A stretch of DNA of 64,000 nucleotides from assembly GCA_913050215.1 (NCBI GenBank), contig CAJXBG010000004.1, positions 18,958 through 82,957 on the forward strand, read 5' to 3'. Both the position numbers and the translations under genes were made by a program. This document shows, one piece after another, positions 26,711-36,115 of this stretch. The stretch comes from an uncultured Gammaproteobacteria bacterium (GTDB lineage Bacteria > Pseudomonadota > Gammaproteobacteria > Pseudomonadales > Azotimanducaceae). The first letter of the stretch is position 1. Each line of letters starts with the position of its first letter. Under the pieces are notes generated by a model. The model was given only the letters and a program-made list of their open reading frames with translations. It searched no databases and was not told the DNA's origin.

Positions 26711-27745
26711 ATGAGAGAGGAAACGCGTCTTATCATTGAGACGACTAACAGGATTCTGTCAGACCTTTGTACACCGGGGGTTGTTGACGCAACAGAGTCC
26801 GGTCAATTTGCTACTCAACTTTGGCAAACGCTGAACGAAAACGGGTTGATTCTCGCGGGATTACCCGAGCATTTGGGTGGTGCCGGCGGGGAGATGGGAG
26901 ACTCACTGACAGTCATTCGCTGCGCGGCGCGATTTGCAGCACCAATACCGATCGCGGAAACGTTTATTGCCGCATCGTTGGCGAATTTTGTGGGCGCAAC
27001 CTCATTTTCTGGCGGTGTCGTGACAGTGGCAAACGGCGAATTTGAGTTGTCAGAAAACAATACGTTGACTGGAAAAGCCAACAATGTCGCTTTTGCTCGG
27101 TGGGCTGATCGAATTTACATTCCAGCAAAACAACAAGGTGCAAGCGTACTCTGTGTTGTCGACAGAGATGCAGTCGAGCTAACAGAACAGGTAAGTATTG
27201 CCGGTGAACCAAGAGATACGATAGAAGTTAATCTCGTGATTGACGCTGCTGATATTTACCAGGCGCCGAGTGAGCTTCAGGATTACGCACGTCGCCTAGG
27301 CGCAATGACCCGCTCAGTGATGATGTCAGGGGCATTGGAAAGCGCTTTGGAATTAGTTGTGGACTACTCATTGACGAGACAGCAATTTGGACGGTCAATT
27401 TCGAAATTTCAGGCCATTCAGCATCAGCTCGCGACAATGGCCGGGGAGGTTGCTGCCAGCATCCGTGCTGCGGATTCTCTTGCCCAGCTCCAGCAACCGG
27501 TTGAACTGGAAGTTGCATTTGCCAAGTCTCGGGTGGGGCAGGCATGTGGTCCGTGCGCAGAAGTTGCACATCAGGTAATGGGGGCGATCGGGTACACGCT
27601 GGAGCATCACCTTAATCATCGAACCAGAAGGTTGTGGTGCTGGCGCGAGGAATACGGCAATGAGCGTCAATGGCAGGAACTGATTGGTCATGAAATGTGT
27701 CGCACCGGCGCTGATGAATTGTGGCCTCGGGTCGCAAGCCTCTAG
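26711..27745 (+). CDS. Acyl-CoA dehydrogenase, FadE29-like partner subunit
   Basis: I choose ATG 26711 with GGGAGA upstream; an open frame extends to 26672 without an SD. The 344-residue protein is diverged. It keeps LILAGLPEHLGGAGGEMGD and a C-terminal HQVMGAIGYTLEHHLNHRTR followed by RLWCWREEYG, which is characteristic of the second subunit of two-gene acyl-CoA dehydrogenases. The middle domain is shortened and its FAD and substrate motifs are weak, as in such partners. It most likely forms a heteromer with the preceding protein. Four plus-strand genes (25521-28964) appear co-transcribed. Confidence 0.9.
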   Translation: MREETRLIIETTNRILSDLCTPGVVDATESGQFATQLWQTLNENGLILAGLPEHLGGAGGEMGDSLTVIRCAARFAAPIPIAETFIAASLANFVGATSFSGGVVTVANGEFELSENNTLTGKANNVAFARWADRIYIPAKQQGASVLCVVDRDAVELTEQVSIAGEPRDTIEVNLVIDAADIYQAPSELQDYARRLGAMTRSVMMSGALESALELVVDYSLTRQQFGRSISKFQAIQHQLATMAGEVAASIRAADSLAQLQQPVELEVAFAKSRVGQACGPCAEVAHQVMGAIGYTLEHHLNHRTRRLWCWREEYGNERQWQELIGHEMCRTGADELWPRVASL

Positions 27746-27774
27746 TATCAGTTATTGATGACGGGGATAGCGTG

Positions 27775-28152
27775 ATGACAGATGAAGAAATGTTATTTGT
27801 AATGGCTGAGTTCAGAAAAGGCTACGGCACGGGTGATAAAGAGCGATTGCTTGCAGTAACAACGCAGGATTTTGAATGGCATCAACACAATGGTGGAGAA
27901 GGACCAACTGGTCGAGTCATTAAAGGAATAGAGGGCTTGCTTGAGGAGCTTACGTGGAGACAAGCACATTGGCGCGACGTGACCTACGAGAATTTGACCG
28001 AGCGGGCGGCAGGCGACGTTATTCTGCAGATGTTTACTACTCGGGGAGTTGATGAAAACGATAACAGCTATCACGTTAATGTTGTCGACGTCTATCCCGT
28101 GCGGGAGGGTCTTATCTGCCGCAAAGATACCTATTGGAAAAATATTACTTAA
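27775..28152 (+). CDS. NTF2/SnoaL-like fold protein
   Basis: The start is taken at ATG 27775 (GTG 27772 is adjacent), preceded by GGGGAT, because the open frame reaching 27721 lies inside the upstream gene. The 125-residue protein has the NTF2-like pattern of an N-terminal helix, FEWHQHNGGEGPTGRVIKG, and a closing strand pair with VNVVDVYPVREGLICRKDTYW. Such proteins include ketosteroid isomerase- and SnoaL-like enzymes as well as non-catalytic ones. Its position between the paired dehydrogenases and tesB suggests a role with their ring-like substrate (inference). Its stop overlaps the next start by one base (TAATG). Confidence 0.8.
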   Translation: MTDEEMLFVMAEFRKGYGTGDKERLLAVTTQDFEWHQHNGGEGPTGRVIKGIEGLLEELTWRQAHWRDVTYENLTERAAGDVILQMFTTRGVDENDNSYHVNVVDVYPVREGLICRKDTYWKNIT

Positions 28153-28964
28153 TGTCACTGTTACAGCGCCTGATCAAACGTTTAGATCTACAACAGCGTG
28201 AAACCGATGTTTATGTAGGCGGTTCCGGCGAAGGGGGTGTGACGGAAAACGCGCGTTTGTTCGGCGGCATGGTAGCGGCTCAGGCGACGATGGCAGCGCA
28301 ACTGAGTGTGGATGACTTTCCATTACATTCGCTGCATGCCTACTTTTTGAGACCTGGACGCCCAAACGCTGAGATCGTGTTTGAAGTCACCCGCGCGAAA
28401 GAAGGGAAAAATTTTCGCGCGCGTAATGTGTCGGCGATTCAGAATGATGAAATCATTTTTCAATTACAGGCAAGCTTTCAGCGCGAGGAGCCGGGGGTTG
28501 TTCATCAGGATGCTGCACCCGCTCTGGTGGACCCGAAAAGTTTGCCCAATCGAGATCAACTTAGGGGTAGAGAGCGCTGGCGAGAGATGCCTATCGATGT
28601 GAGGATGGCCACTGAGATTACTGGCAGTGAAAAGCTGCCCCCGGACCAACAGATATATGTGAGGGCAAACGGAGATTTACCAGCCGATCCAAAAATTCAT
28701 CTGGCCATGGTCGTTTACGCCAGTGATCGGTCTCTGCTGGATACTGCCTGGAGACCCCACGCGGATAAAGGCAAGCAGAGTGGCGCGAGTCTTGATCACA
28801 GCATGTGGTTTCATCAGCCACCGGTTTTTAACGAATGGCTGCTCTATGATTTACATAGTCCGGCCGCGAGGGCAGGTCGAGGACTTGCCTTTGGTGCGAT
28901 GTATAACCTCTCTGGTGAACGGGTTGTTTCGATCGCGCAAGAAGGCGTCATGAGGCTTCGTTAG
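28152..28964 (+). CDS. tesB: Acyl-CoA thioesterase II (TesB-like)
   Basis: The start is ATG 28152, overlapping the upstream stop by one base (TAATG). The 270-residue protein has the double hotdog layout of TesB: ENARLFGGMVAAQATMAAQ and SLHAYFLRPGRPNAEIVFEV in the first half, and HLAMVVYASDRSLLDTAWRP with LDHSMWFHQP and WLLYDLHSPAA in the second. The catalytic Asp of VYASDRSLL is present. It hydrolyses medium or long acyl-CoA to release CoA. Its stop codon overlaps the liuD stop on the other strand. Confidence 0.92.
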   Translation: MSLLQRLIKRLDLQQRETDVYVGGSGEGGVTENARLFGGMVAAQATMAAQLSVDDFPLHSLHAYFLRPGRPNAEIVFEVTRAKEGKNFRARNVSAIQNDEIIFQLQASFQREEPGVVHQDAAPALVDPKSLPNRDQLRGRERWREMPIDVRMATEITGSEKLPPDQQIYVRANGDLPADPKIHLAMVVYASDRSLLDTAWRPHADKGKQSGASLDHSMWFHQPPVFNEWLLYDLHSPAARAGRGLAFGAMYNLSGERVVSIAQEGVMRLR

Positions 28965-30976
28965 TGATAGTCCGACGCCTCAAAATCCAGTAGTGTGGCG
29001 CCACCCTCGACAAGATCCCCAATTTTGTAAAAGATTTCTCCAACAACGCCATCGACGGGTGCCTGCATGGCATGCTCCATCTTCATAGCTTCCATAATGA
29101 GCAATGTGGTGCCTGATGCTACGGTTTGTCCCGGTGAGGCGAGGATGTCGATAATTGTGCCGTTCATGGGAGCGACAAACCCTGCATCCAGATCATCCGT
29201 AGCGTCTTCCGAAGCGAACATGGGTTTCGTTTCGATATCAAACGCTGTCTCGCTGGAAAAAATAGAGATATTACCCTCACTCTGAAAAACACAAGCTGTT
29301 TGCTGACGACCTTCGATGGTAACTTTTAGTTGATCGCCGGTAAGTTCAGCATCCACATCGACCGTTGTCGCTGGTGTCTTGACTTTGAAACGTCGGTGTT
29401 CGCGAGTGCCGATCTCTTCAGCGGTTAAGTCCAGTTCTTCACCCTGATAGATCACGGTTCTTGCGTGTATACACGCTGCATTCAAGCGCCAGTTATCATC
29501 GGTACGCCACGGATTCGCAGCATCGGAGCGCGTCGATTCGCGAGGGTTTATGGTTGTCGCTTCGCTAAGGACAAGATAGCACATGGTCATCGCCAAAAAG
29601 TGGTCCACCCGTGCGTTCTTTTGTTCGAACAAAGTCTCTCTGTGTTGCTCAATGAAACCGGTATGGACCAGTCCTTCGCTGAAGGCTTTACTTGTGCTTA
29701 GAGATTTCAGAAACTCAATGTTGGTTGTGACACCGCGCACGCGATAGGCGGCCAGTGCTTTTGTCAGGCGACGCAATGCAAGCTCACGATCCCGATCCCA
29801 GACAATAAGTTTCGCAATCATCGGGTCATAAAACACACCAACGTCATCACCTTCACTCACGCCGCTGTCGACTCTGACATGGTCAGATTCAGTTGGGGTT
29901 TGTAACAGTTTCAGACTGCCGGCAGCTGGCAGGAAATCATTTTCTGGATCTTCAGCGTAGATTCTCGCCTCAAACGCATGTCCCTGTATTTGAAGTTCAG
30001 CCTGAGTGAGAGGTAGCGTTTGTCCGTCAGCGACACGCAATTGCCATTCGACGAGATCTTGACCGGTAATCATCTCAGTCACGGGATGTTCAACCTGAAG
30101 GCGTGTGTTCATTTCCATAAAGTAAAAAGTGCCATCCGCGGATAACAAAAATTCTACGGTGCCTGCCCCAACATAGTCGATTGCTAATGCTGCCTTGACT
30201 GCAGCTTCTCCCATAGCTGCTCGCAGCGCTGGCGTCATACTTGGTGCGGGTGCTTCTTCAATAATTTTTTGATGTCGACGTTGTACACTGCAATCACGCT
30301 CAAACAGATAGACACCATTCCCCTGTTCGTCGCAAAACACCTGTACCTCGACGTGTCTGGGATCAAGTAAGTATTTTTCAACCAGCATCACGTCATCGCC
30401 GAAGCTTGATAGGGCTTCTCGTTTAGCTGCCGCTAGTCCCTCGTCAAATTCAGCCGCTGAGTGAACTTGGCGCATGCCTTTGCCGCCACCGCCGGCTGCT
30501 GCTTTTAGGAGTACCGGATAGCCAACGGTATCCGCTGCATCCTTCAGCACCTTAATCGCCTGATCAGCGCCATGGTAACCGGACAAGACGGGTACACCGG
30601 CGGATTGCATAATGTTTTTTGCTGCTGATTTTGATCCCATTGCTTCGATTGCGGCAACCGGAGGTCCAATAAATGTAATACCTGCCGTCATACATACGTT
30701 GGCAAATTCCGGATTTTCAGAGAGGAATCCGTATCCCGGGTGAATTGCTTGGGCACCGGTGAGTTTTGCTGCTTCCAGAATACGTGCCTGTTGAAGATAA
30801 GAATCCGCCGGTGCAGAACCACCGACATGTACAGCTTCGTCAGCCATTGAAACATGTAGGGCATCGGCATCCGCATCGGAATAGATAGCGACAGTTGCGA
30901 CACCGAGTTTTTTTGCCGTTCTTATCACTCGGCAGGCAATCTCACCGCGATTGGCAATTAGAATCTTGGTAAACAT
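28961..30976 (-). CDS. liuD: Methylcrotonyl-CoA carboxylase biotinylated alpha subunit
   Basis: The 671-residue protein has an N-terminal biotin carboxylase (GEIACRVIRTAKKLG, ATP-grasp GGGGKGMR, FLEMNTRLQVEHPVTE-like FMEMNTRLQVEHPVTEM), a BT-like middle region and a C-terminal biotinyl domain with the biotinylated Lys632 in EAMKM. With LiuB it carboxylates 3-methylcrotonyl-CoA in leucine degradation. The assignment from other biotin-dependent acyl-CoA carboxylases rests on operon context with liuA, liuB and liuR. GGGAG precedes the ATG at 30976. It is the last gene of the operon, nine bases after liuB. Confidence 0.94.
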   Translation of the reverse strand: MFTKILIANRGEIACRVIRTAKKLGVATVAIYSDADADALHVSMADEAVHVGGSAPADSYLQQARILEAAKLTGAQAIHPGYGFLSENPEFANVCMTAGITFIGPPVAAIEAMGSKSAAKNIMQSAGVPVLSGYHGADQAIKVLKDAADTVGYPVLLKAAAGGGGKGMRQVHSAAEFDEGLAAAKREALSSFGDDVMLVEKYLLDPRHVEVQVFCDEQGNGVYLFERDCSVQRRHQKIIEEAPAPSMTPALRAAMGEAAVKAALAIDYVGAGTVEFLLSADGTFYFMEMNTRLQVEHPVTEMITGQDLVEWQLRVADGQTLPLTQAELQIQGHAFEARIYAEDPENDFLPAAGSLKLLQTPTESDHVRVDSGVSEGDDVGVFYDPMIAKLIVWDRDRELALRRLTKALAAYRVRGVTTNIEFLKSLSTSKAFSEGLVHTGFIEQHRETLFEQKNARVDHFLAMTMCYLVLSEATTINPRESTRSDAANPWRTDDNWRLNAACIHARTVIYQGEELDLTAEEIGTREHRRFKVKTPATTVDVDAELTGDQLKVTIEGRQQTACVFQSEGNISIFSSETAFDIETKPMFASEDATDDLDAGFVAPMNGTIIDILASPGQTVASGTTLLIMEAMKMEHAMQAPVDGVVGEIFYKIGDLVEGGATLLDFEASDYH

Positions 30977-30985
30977 GGTAGCTCC

Positions 30986-32593
30986 CTACATTCGGAACAC
31001 GCCAAAGCGTGTTTCTGCAATGGGTTTGTTTAGTGCTGCGGATAACGACAGAGCGATGACGCGGCGGGTGTCTTGCGGCGTGATAATGCCGTCATCCCAT
31101 AGTCGCGCGGAGGCGTAATACGCGTGCCCCTCTTCTTCAAAGTTATCAATTACTGGTTGCTTAAACGCGGCTTCCTCTTCCTCCGACCAGGTGTCACCTT
31201 TCGTCTCAATCTGGGTGCGCCTTACCTGGGCTAACACGCCAGCAGCTTGTTCGCCGCCCATGACCGAGATTCTGGCGTTGGGCCACATAAATAGAAAGTT
31301 TGGATCGTAGGCACGACCACACATGCCATAATTTCCAGCACCATATGAGTTGCCGATGATAATCGTAATTTTGGGCACCTTCACACAGGCGACGGCAGTG
31401 ACCATTTTGGCCCCGTGTTTGGCGATGCCCGTGCTTTCGTATTGTTTACCCACCATGAATCCGGTGATATTTTGAAGGAATAGAAGTGGTATTTTGCGCT
31501 GGCCGCACAACTCAATAAAGTGCGCGCCCTTTTGCGCTGACTCGCTAAACAGCACGCCGTTATTTGCCACGATACCGACAGGGTAGCCGTGAATTCGCGC
31601 GAAACCACAGACGAGCGTTGTGCCATAGCGTGCTTTAAACTCATCGAAATCTGAGGCGTCAACGAGTCGAGCGATAATCTCGCGAACATCAAAAGGTTTC
31701 TTGGAATCCCGCGGGATAATGCCATCTAGCTCGGCGGCATCGTACAGCGGTGCCTCGGGTGTCTTGACATCAAGCGTCACTTGTTTGATTCGATTAAACC
31801 GGCTAACTCTGTCGCGGGCAATGTTGAGTGCGTGATGATCACTGACAGCATAGTGGTCCGCAACACCCGAATCTCTTGTGTGTACATCGGCCCCACCTAA
31901 TTCCTCCGCTGTGACTTCTTCTCCGGTAGCCGCTTTAACAAGTGGTGGCCCTGCTAAGAAAATAGTGCCTTGGTCTTTGACGATAATTGACTCGTCTGAC
32001 ATTGCCGGCACGTATGCGCCGCCAGCAGTGCATGAACCCATCACCACCGCAATTTGGGGTATGTTCTCAGCAGACATGTTTGCCTGATTAAAAAAGATTC
32101 TTCCGAAGTGGTCTTTGTCAGGAAAAACCTCATCCTGATTCGGCAGATTCGCACCACCGGAATCAACCAGATAGATGCAAGGCAGGTGGTTTTCCCAGGC
32201 AATAGTTTGGGCGCGCAGGTGCTTCTTTACTGTTAGAGGGTAGTAAGTTCCACCCTTAACTGTGGCATCGTTAGCAACGATAATGCATTCCTGGCCATTA
32301 ACGACACCGATGCCCGTGACAATACCAGCAGACGGAATAACATCGTCGTAGGTTTTGTGCGCGGCCAACTGAGACAATTCGAGAAAGGGCGTGCCGGGAT
32401 CAATCAGCGCGTCAATTCTGTCCCTGACGAGAAGTTTTCCTCGACTGATATGACGGGCCTGGTTTTTCTCTCCACCGCCTTCTTTAATCAGTGCCACAAC
32501 TTGCGTGAGATCGCCGATAAGGTCTGACATATAGGCCTGATTATCGGAAAAGTCCTCAGATCTTGGGTTAACCTTTGAAACAATGATGCTCAT
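30986..32593 (-). CDS. liuB: Methylcrotonyl-CoA carboxylase carboxyltransferase beta subunit
   Basis: The 535-residue crotonase-type carboxyltransferase has [51 protein letters not shown] and a C-terminal [14 protein letters not shown], all typical of 3-methylcrotonyl-CoA carboxylase beta subunits. The SGGANLPNQ segment separates it from propionyl-CoA carboxylase. It transfers CO2 from biotin on LiuD to 3-methylcrotonyl-CoA. The ATG at 32593 has GAAGG and GAG upstream. Spacing to liuA is 46 bp and to liuD nine, consistent with one transcript. Confidence 0.95.
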   Translation of the reverse strand: MSIIVSKVNPRSEDFSDNQAYMSDLIGDLTQVVALIKEGGGEKNQARHISRGKLLVRDRIDALIDPGTPFLELSQLAAHKTYDDVIPSAGIVTGIGVVNGQECIIVANDATVKGGTYYPLTVKKHLRAQTIAWENHLPCIYLVDSGGANLPNQDEVFPDKDHFGRIFFNQANMSAENIPQIAVVMGSCTAGGAYVPAMSDESIIVKDQGTIFLAGPPLVKAATGEEVTAEELGGADVHTRDSGVADHYAVSDHHALNIARDRVSRFNRIKQVTLDVKTPEAPLYDAAELDGIIPRDSKKPFDVREIIARLVDASDFDEFKARYGTTLVCGFARIHGYPVGIVANNGVLFSESAQKGAHFIELCGQRKIPLLFLQNITGFMVGKQYESTGIAKHGAKMVTAVACVKVPKITIIIGNSYGAGNYGMCGRAYDPNFLFMWPNARISVMGGEQAAGVLAQVRRTQIETKGDTWSEEEEAAFKQPVIDNFEEEGHAYYASARLWDDGIITPQDTRRVIALSLSAALNKPIAETRFGVFRM

Positions 32594-32639
32594 TTTCTCT
32601 ACCTTCTAAAAAGACCGTCTGGTGAGTCTCCGGGTTTTG

Positions 32640-33809
32640 TCATGCAGACTCTGCAAATAACTCCCGACCAATTAACATTCGGCGAACCTCGGATGTTCCC
32701 GCACCGATTTCATAAAGCTTTGCATCTCTTAGCAGACGCCCGGTCGAAAAATCGTTGATGTATCCATTACCACCGAGCGCCTGAATGGCCTGTAGCGCCA
32801 TTTGGGTTGCCTGTTCGGCCGTATAGAGTATGACTCCCGCGGCATCTTTCCGGCTTTCGAGACCACGGTCACATGCTCTGGCCACGGCGTATAGATAAGC
32901 GCGGCTAGCACTAAGTGAGGTGTACATGTCAGCCAATTTGCCCTGCATAAGCTGGAATTCACCGATCGCTTGACCGAATTGCTTACGGTCATGGACGTAG
33001 GGCAATACAACATCGATACATGCTTGCATAATGCCTAACGGCCCACCGGAGAGTACCGTACGCTCGTAGTCGAGCCCTGACATCAACACACCGACACCTG
33101 CATTTTCTTTGCCCAGAATATTGGTCGCGGGTACTTCACAATTCTCGAACACGAGTTCACAGGTGTTAGAGCCTCGCATGCCCAGTTTGTCGAGCTTGGA
33201 TGCTCGTGAGAATCCCGGGGAATCTCGTTCGACAATAAAAGCGGTGATACCCCTGGAACTCTGTTCCGGATCTGTTTTAGCGTAAATGATATAGGTGTTA
33301 GCGTCCGGTCCGTTTGTAATCCACATCTTGGTGCCGTTCAGGACAAAGACATCGCCATGTTTCTCAGCCTTGAGCGTCATGCTCACGACATCAGATCCTG
33401 CACCTGGCTCGGACATGGCGAGCGCTCCGATGTGCTCTCCTGAACATAATTTCGGTAGGTAGTTACTGCGTTGTTCATCTGTACCGTTCTTCGATATTTG
33501 GTTGACGCAGAGATTCGAATGCGCCCCATAGGATAGTCCGACGGAGGCGGAAGCGCGGCTAATTTCCTCCATGGCGATGACATGTGCCAGATAGCCCATA
33601 TTGCTGCCGCCAAACTCTTCGCTGACGGTAATACCCAGTACGCCAAGTTCTCCCATCTTTTGCCAAAGGTCCATTGGAAATTCGTTGTTTTTATCAATTG
33701 CATTCGCCCTGGGGGCGATCTCTGCTTCGCTAAAACGACGCACAGTTTCCCTTAGCATGTCGATATCTTCGCCAAGGTTGTGGTCGAGCATGGCGTAGGA
33801 TGTGCTCAT
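32640..33809 (-). CDS. liuA: Isovaleryl-CoA dehydrogenase
   Basis: The 389-residue flavoprotein follows isovaleryl-CoA dehydrogenases closely: an N-terminal [96 protein letters not shown] with the catalytic Glu in LDYERTVLS and a final [19 protein letters not shown]. It converts isovaleryl-CoA to 3-methylcrotonyl-CoA, the step before LiuBD. A strong SD (AGGAGG) precedes the ATG at 33809. It follows liuR by 42 bp. Confidence 0.95.
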   Translation of the reverse strand: MSTSYAMLDHNLGEDIDMLRETVRRFSEAEIAPRANAIDKNNEFPMDLWQKMGELGVLGITVSEEFGGSNMGYLAHVIAMEEISRASASVGLSYGAHSNLCVNQISKNGTDEQRSNYLPKLCSGEHIGALAMSEPGAGSDVVSMTLKAEKHGDVFVLNGTKMWITNGPDANTYIIYAKTDPEQSSRGITAFIVERDSPGFSRASKLDKLGMRGSNTCELVFENCEVPATNILGKENAGVGVLMSGLDYERTVLSGGPLGIMQACIDVVLPYVHDRKQFGQAIGEFQLMQGKLADMYTSLSASRAYLYAVARACDRGLESRKDAAGVILYTAEQATQMALQAIQALGGNGYINDFSTGRLLRDAKLYEIGAGTSEVRRMLIGRELFAESA

Positions 33810-33851
33810 TATTTCCTCCTATTTATTCTTTGTGACAAGTTATTAAGTGCT

Positions 33852-34235
33852 TCATGCATTCGATAACGCTTCAGTGCAGTTCTTTTCCCAAAGCTTGAGA
33901 TCCTCAAACATAGCATCCAGGTCTTCCTGCTGGCGGACGAGCTGAATTTTCTTTTCCCCAATTTTCGCGAGCAGTGCTTTTAGCTGTTTTTGATTGTTTG
34001 TGCCTGGGTTGTACATGGCGATGATTTCACTACTCTCTTGGAGATCTAGCCCTAGACGTTTACCCCGTAATATGAGTTTGAGCCTGGTACGGTCACCCGC
34101 ATTGTAGATTCTGAGCTGGCCCTGCCTGTGAGGAGACAGCATCCCTTTCTCCTCATAGAAACGAAGTGTGCGTGTAGTGATGTCGAATTCTTCGGCCAGG
34201 TCGCGGATGGTATAAGTTGGCATCGGGGTACGCAT
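33852..34235 (-). CDS. liuR: MerR family regulator of the liu operon
   Basis: The protein has the MerR-type helix-turn-helix YTIRDLAEEFDITTRTLRFYEEKG followed by a C-terminal coiled coil with GKRLGLDLQES, as in LiuR, which represses branched-chain amino acid degradation genes in proteobacteria. The start is uncertain. GTG 34253 has no SD and lies too close to the palindrome for a leader; ATG 34235 and ATG 34223 are likelier, and 34223 fits the family N terminus best. It is the first gene of liuR-liuA-liuB-liuD. No cysteines typical of metal-sensing MerR proteins are present. Confidence 0.87.
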   Translation of the reverse strand: MRTPMPTYTIRDLAEEFDITTRTLRFYEEKGMLSPHRQGQLRIYNAGDRTRLKLILRGKRLGLDLQESSEIIAMYNPGTNNQKQLKALLAKIGEKKIQLVRQQEDLDAMFEDLKLWEKNCTEALSNA

Positions 34236-34262
34236 GAGTGTTGTATTACTCACAGAGTAACG

Positions 34263-34278
34263 TTTACGTTAACGTAAA
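34263..34278. promoter_or_regulatory. 16-bp perfect palindrome, likely LiuR operator
   Basis: TTTACGTTAACGTAAA is a perfect inverted repeat 27 bp upstream of the liuR start I prefer. On the minus strand it falls between a possible -35 TTGCTT and a weak -10 TACTCT, the placement expected for a MerR-family operator. The ACGT-centred arms agree with my memory of LiuR sites. Confidence 0.72.
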
Positions 34279-34354
34279 GCAACGATCGATTTTTTTAAGG
34301 CGTATCGGTTTTTCAAGGCGTATCAAGTTTCACAGATACTGACTGCCGTTTCGA

Positions 34355-36115
34355 TTAAATAGTTTTAGCTGATATTGGTCCGGGAGTGACTAGCTTTGCT
34401 TGACGCCAACCGCGCAGTGCGTTAACCAAAAAAAGAGCATCAACACTCGAGAGCTCTTCCACAGAGAGAGAGCGCACCCCTATGTCTCCGTTGGCTATGA
34501 GCGATTCTCTCAACGTACCCGGCAACAACCCATCACTGACAGGCGGGGTAAATAATTCTCCCTGCCACTCGAACACAATATTTGCGATTGCTGATTCCGT
34601 CACAAATCCTCTGTGGTTATGTAGCAGTGCTTCAGTGCCTACAGGTACCGATGCGGTAGCGGTATTGTATATCTCGCGCTTGGTTGTTTTGTGGTATAGC
34701 AGGACATTGTCGGCAGAGACTGGTTCTTTCGACAGAGCGACTTTTTGAGGCTGCTCGTATTCAAACAGCGGTTCGCAATCCAACTGCAGCTTTCCCTTTC
34801 TAGTCAGTTGAAGGCGGATCCGGTGGGGTAGGCTAGGTAGGCCCGTCGTCGCCTCGATGAGTTTTTCTTCGAGGACCGGGATATCGATTTTAAAAGCAAA
34901 ATACGCCGCGCTGTTTGAGAGTCGTTTGAGGTGACGACTTTTCAGATATATGCCCTCGCCGGGTGTCCAGCGCATGGTCTCCAGCAATAGGAATTCCGGG
35001 TCAACCTTGCGAAGAATCTGTGTTTTTGCTTGTAATTCTAAATATTCATCTTCGGCATCAGAATCCCAGACGATACCACCACCGGCGCCGTAATGACTGG
35101 TGCAAGTGCGTTTGTCTGTCCACGCCGTTCTGATGGCGATATTGAAGAGCGCCTGTCTTTCGGGTGCAATTAACCCTATGACTCCGGTATAGATTTCGCG
35201 GGGCGTGGACTCAAGGGCGTTAATAAATCTCATGCTGGCGTGTTTTGGCGCACCGGTAATTGACGCGCCAGGAAATAAAGCAGCAAATATTTCCGAGGTA
35301 GTTGAATTTGTTTGAGCCGACACCGTTGAGGTCATCTGCCAAACTGTTGGATGACGCTCTACATTGAAAAGCTGTGATGTGGTCACTGAATTAGCATCAG
35401 CCACTCGACTGAGATCGTTTCGGACCATGTCGGTAATCATGAGGTTTTCAGCCTGGTTCTTTTCAGAAGAACGCAGCCAGTCTGCCTGTTCCATATCATC
35501 CAGATAAGAGAGTCCGCGGGTCGCGGTACCCTTCATTGGTTTGCAGATGATTTCCCGATCGTTTCGCTGAAAAAACAATTCCGGCGAAGCAGAGAGGATA
35601 CTAAAATTTCTACCATCCAGAAACGCACCGTAAGTTGCTTGTTCAGCAATTCGCCCAAACGTGTCAATGTTAAGCGCGCTATCTAGTGCGAGTCTTGACG
35701 TATAATTCACCTGATAAATATCACCTGCTTCGATATGAGTTTTCAGGGTCGATATATGTGCTTTGTACGCTTTGATATCGCTATCTAATTGCCAGTCACC
35801 AGGGAGTATTTCTGGCTGTTTCGGCAACTCATCCAATCGGGTTCGTTTGTCGAAAAGCCCAAAGCACAAGAGAGGTAGCTGTGCAGGTGCATGAGTGACG
35901 AGTTGCGTATCGAAAGCAGAAGCTGCCTCATAGCTCAAAAATCCTGCTGCAAAATACCCATCCTGTGCCACCAGTCGCTCTATTTTTGTGAGTAGCGGTA
36001 CAACATCGTCAACTTTTGTGGTGTGAATAACATGAACAGGGTCGGTGTATTCGAACCAACAGCTTTGCTCAGGATCTCTGAGAATGACACGCGAGAGTAT
36101 TTGTTGTTCATTCAT
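34355..36115 (-). CDS. pabB: Fused aminodeoxychorismate synthase component I and 4-amino-4-deoxychorismate lyase
   Basis: The 586-residue protein starts at ATG 36115, inside the end of epmB. The N-terminal chorismate-binding domain contains ICKPMKGTATRG; Lys195 is the nucleophile of aminodeoxychorismate synthase, where anthranilate synthase has Ala. SEKNQAENLMITDMVRNDLS follows. From about residue 360 a class IV aminotransferase domain (PabC-like) carries GIYLKSRHLKRL, LLYHKTTKREIY, HNHRGFVTESAIANI and SDGLLPGTLR. The fusion makes p-aminobenzoate for folate from chorismate with ammonia or a separate PabA, which is not in this window. The two frames overlap by eight bases, so translation is coupled to epmB. 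Confidence 0.93.
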   Translation of the reverse strand: MNEQQILSRVILRDPEQSCWFEYTDPVHVIHTTKVDDVVPLLTKIERLVAQDGYFAAGFLSYEAASAFDTQLVTHAPAQLPLLCFGLFDKRTRLDELPKQPEILPGDWQLDSDIKAYKAHISTLKTHIEAGDIYQVNYTSRLALDSALNIDTFGRIAEQATYGAFLDGRNFSILSASPELFFQRNDREIICKPMKGTATRGLSYLDDMEQADWLRSSEKNQAENLMITDMVRNDLSRVADANSVTTSQLFNVERHPTVWQMTSTVSAQTNSTTSEIFAALFPGASITGAPKHASMRFINALESTPREIYTGVIGLIAPERQALFNIAIRTAWTDKRTCTSHYGAGGGIVWDSDAEDEYLELQAKTQILRKVDPEFLLLETMRWTPGEGIYLKSRHLKRLSNSAAYFAFKIDIPVLEEKLIEATTGLPSLPHRIRLQLTRKGKLQLDCEPLFEYEQPQKVALSKEPVSADNVLLYHKTTKREIYNTATASVPVGTEALLHNHRGFVTESAIANIVFEWQGELFTPPVSDGLLPGTLRESLIANGDIGVRSLSVEELSSVDALFLVNALRGWRQAKLVTPGPISAKTI

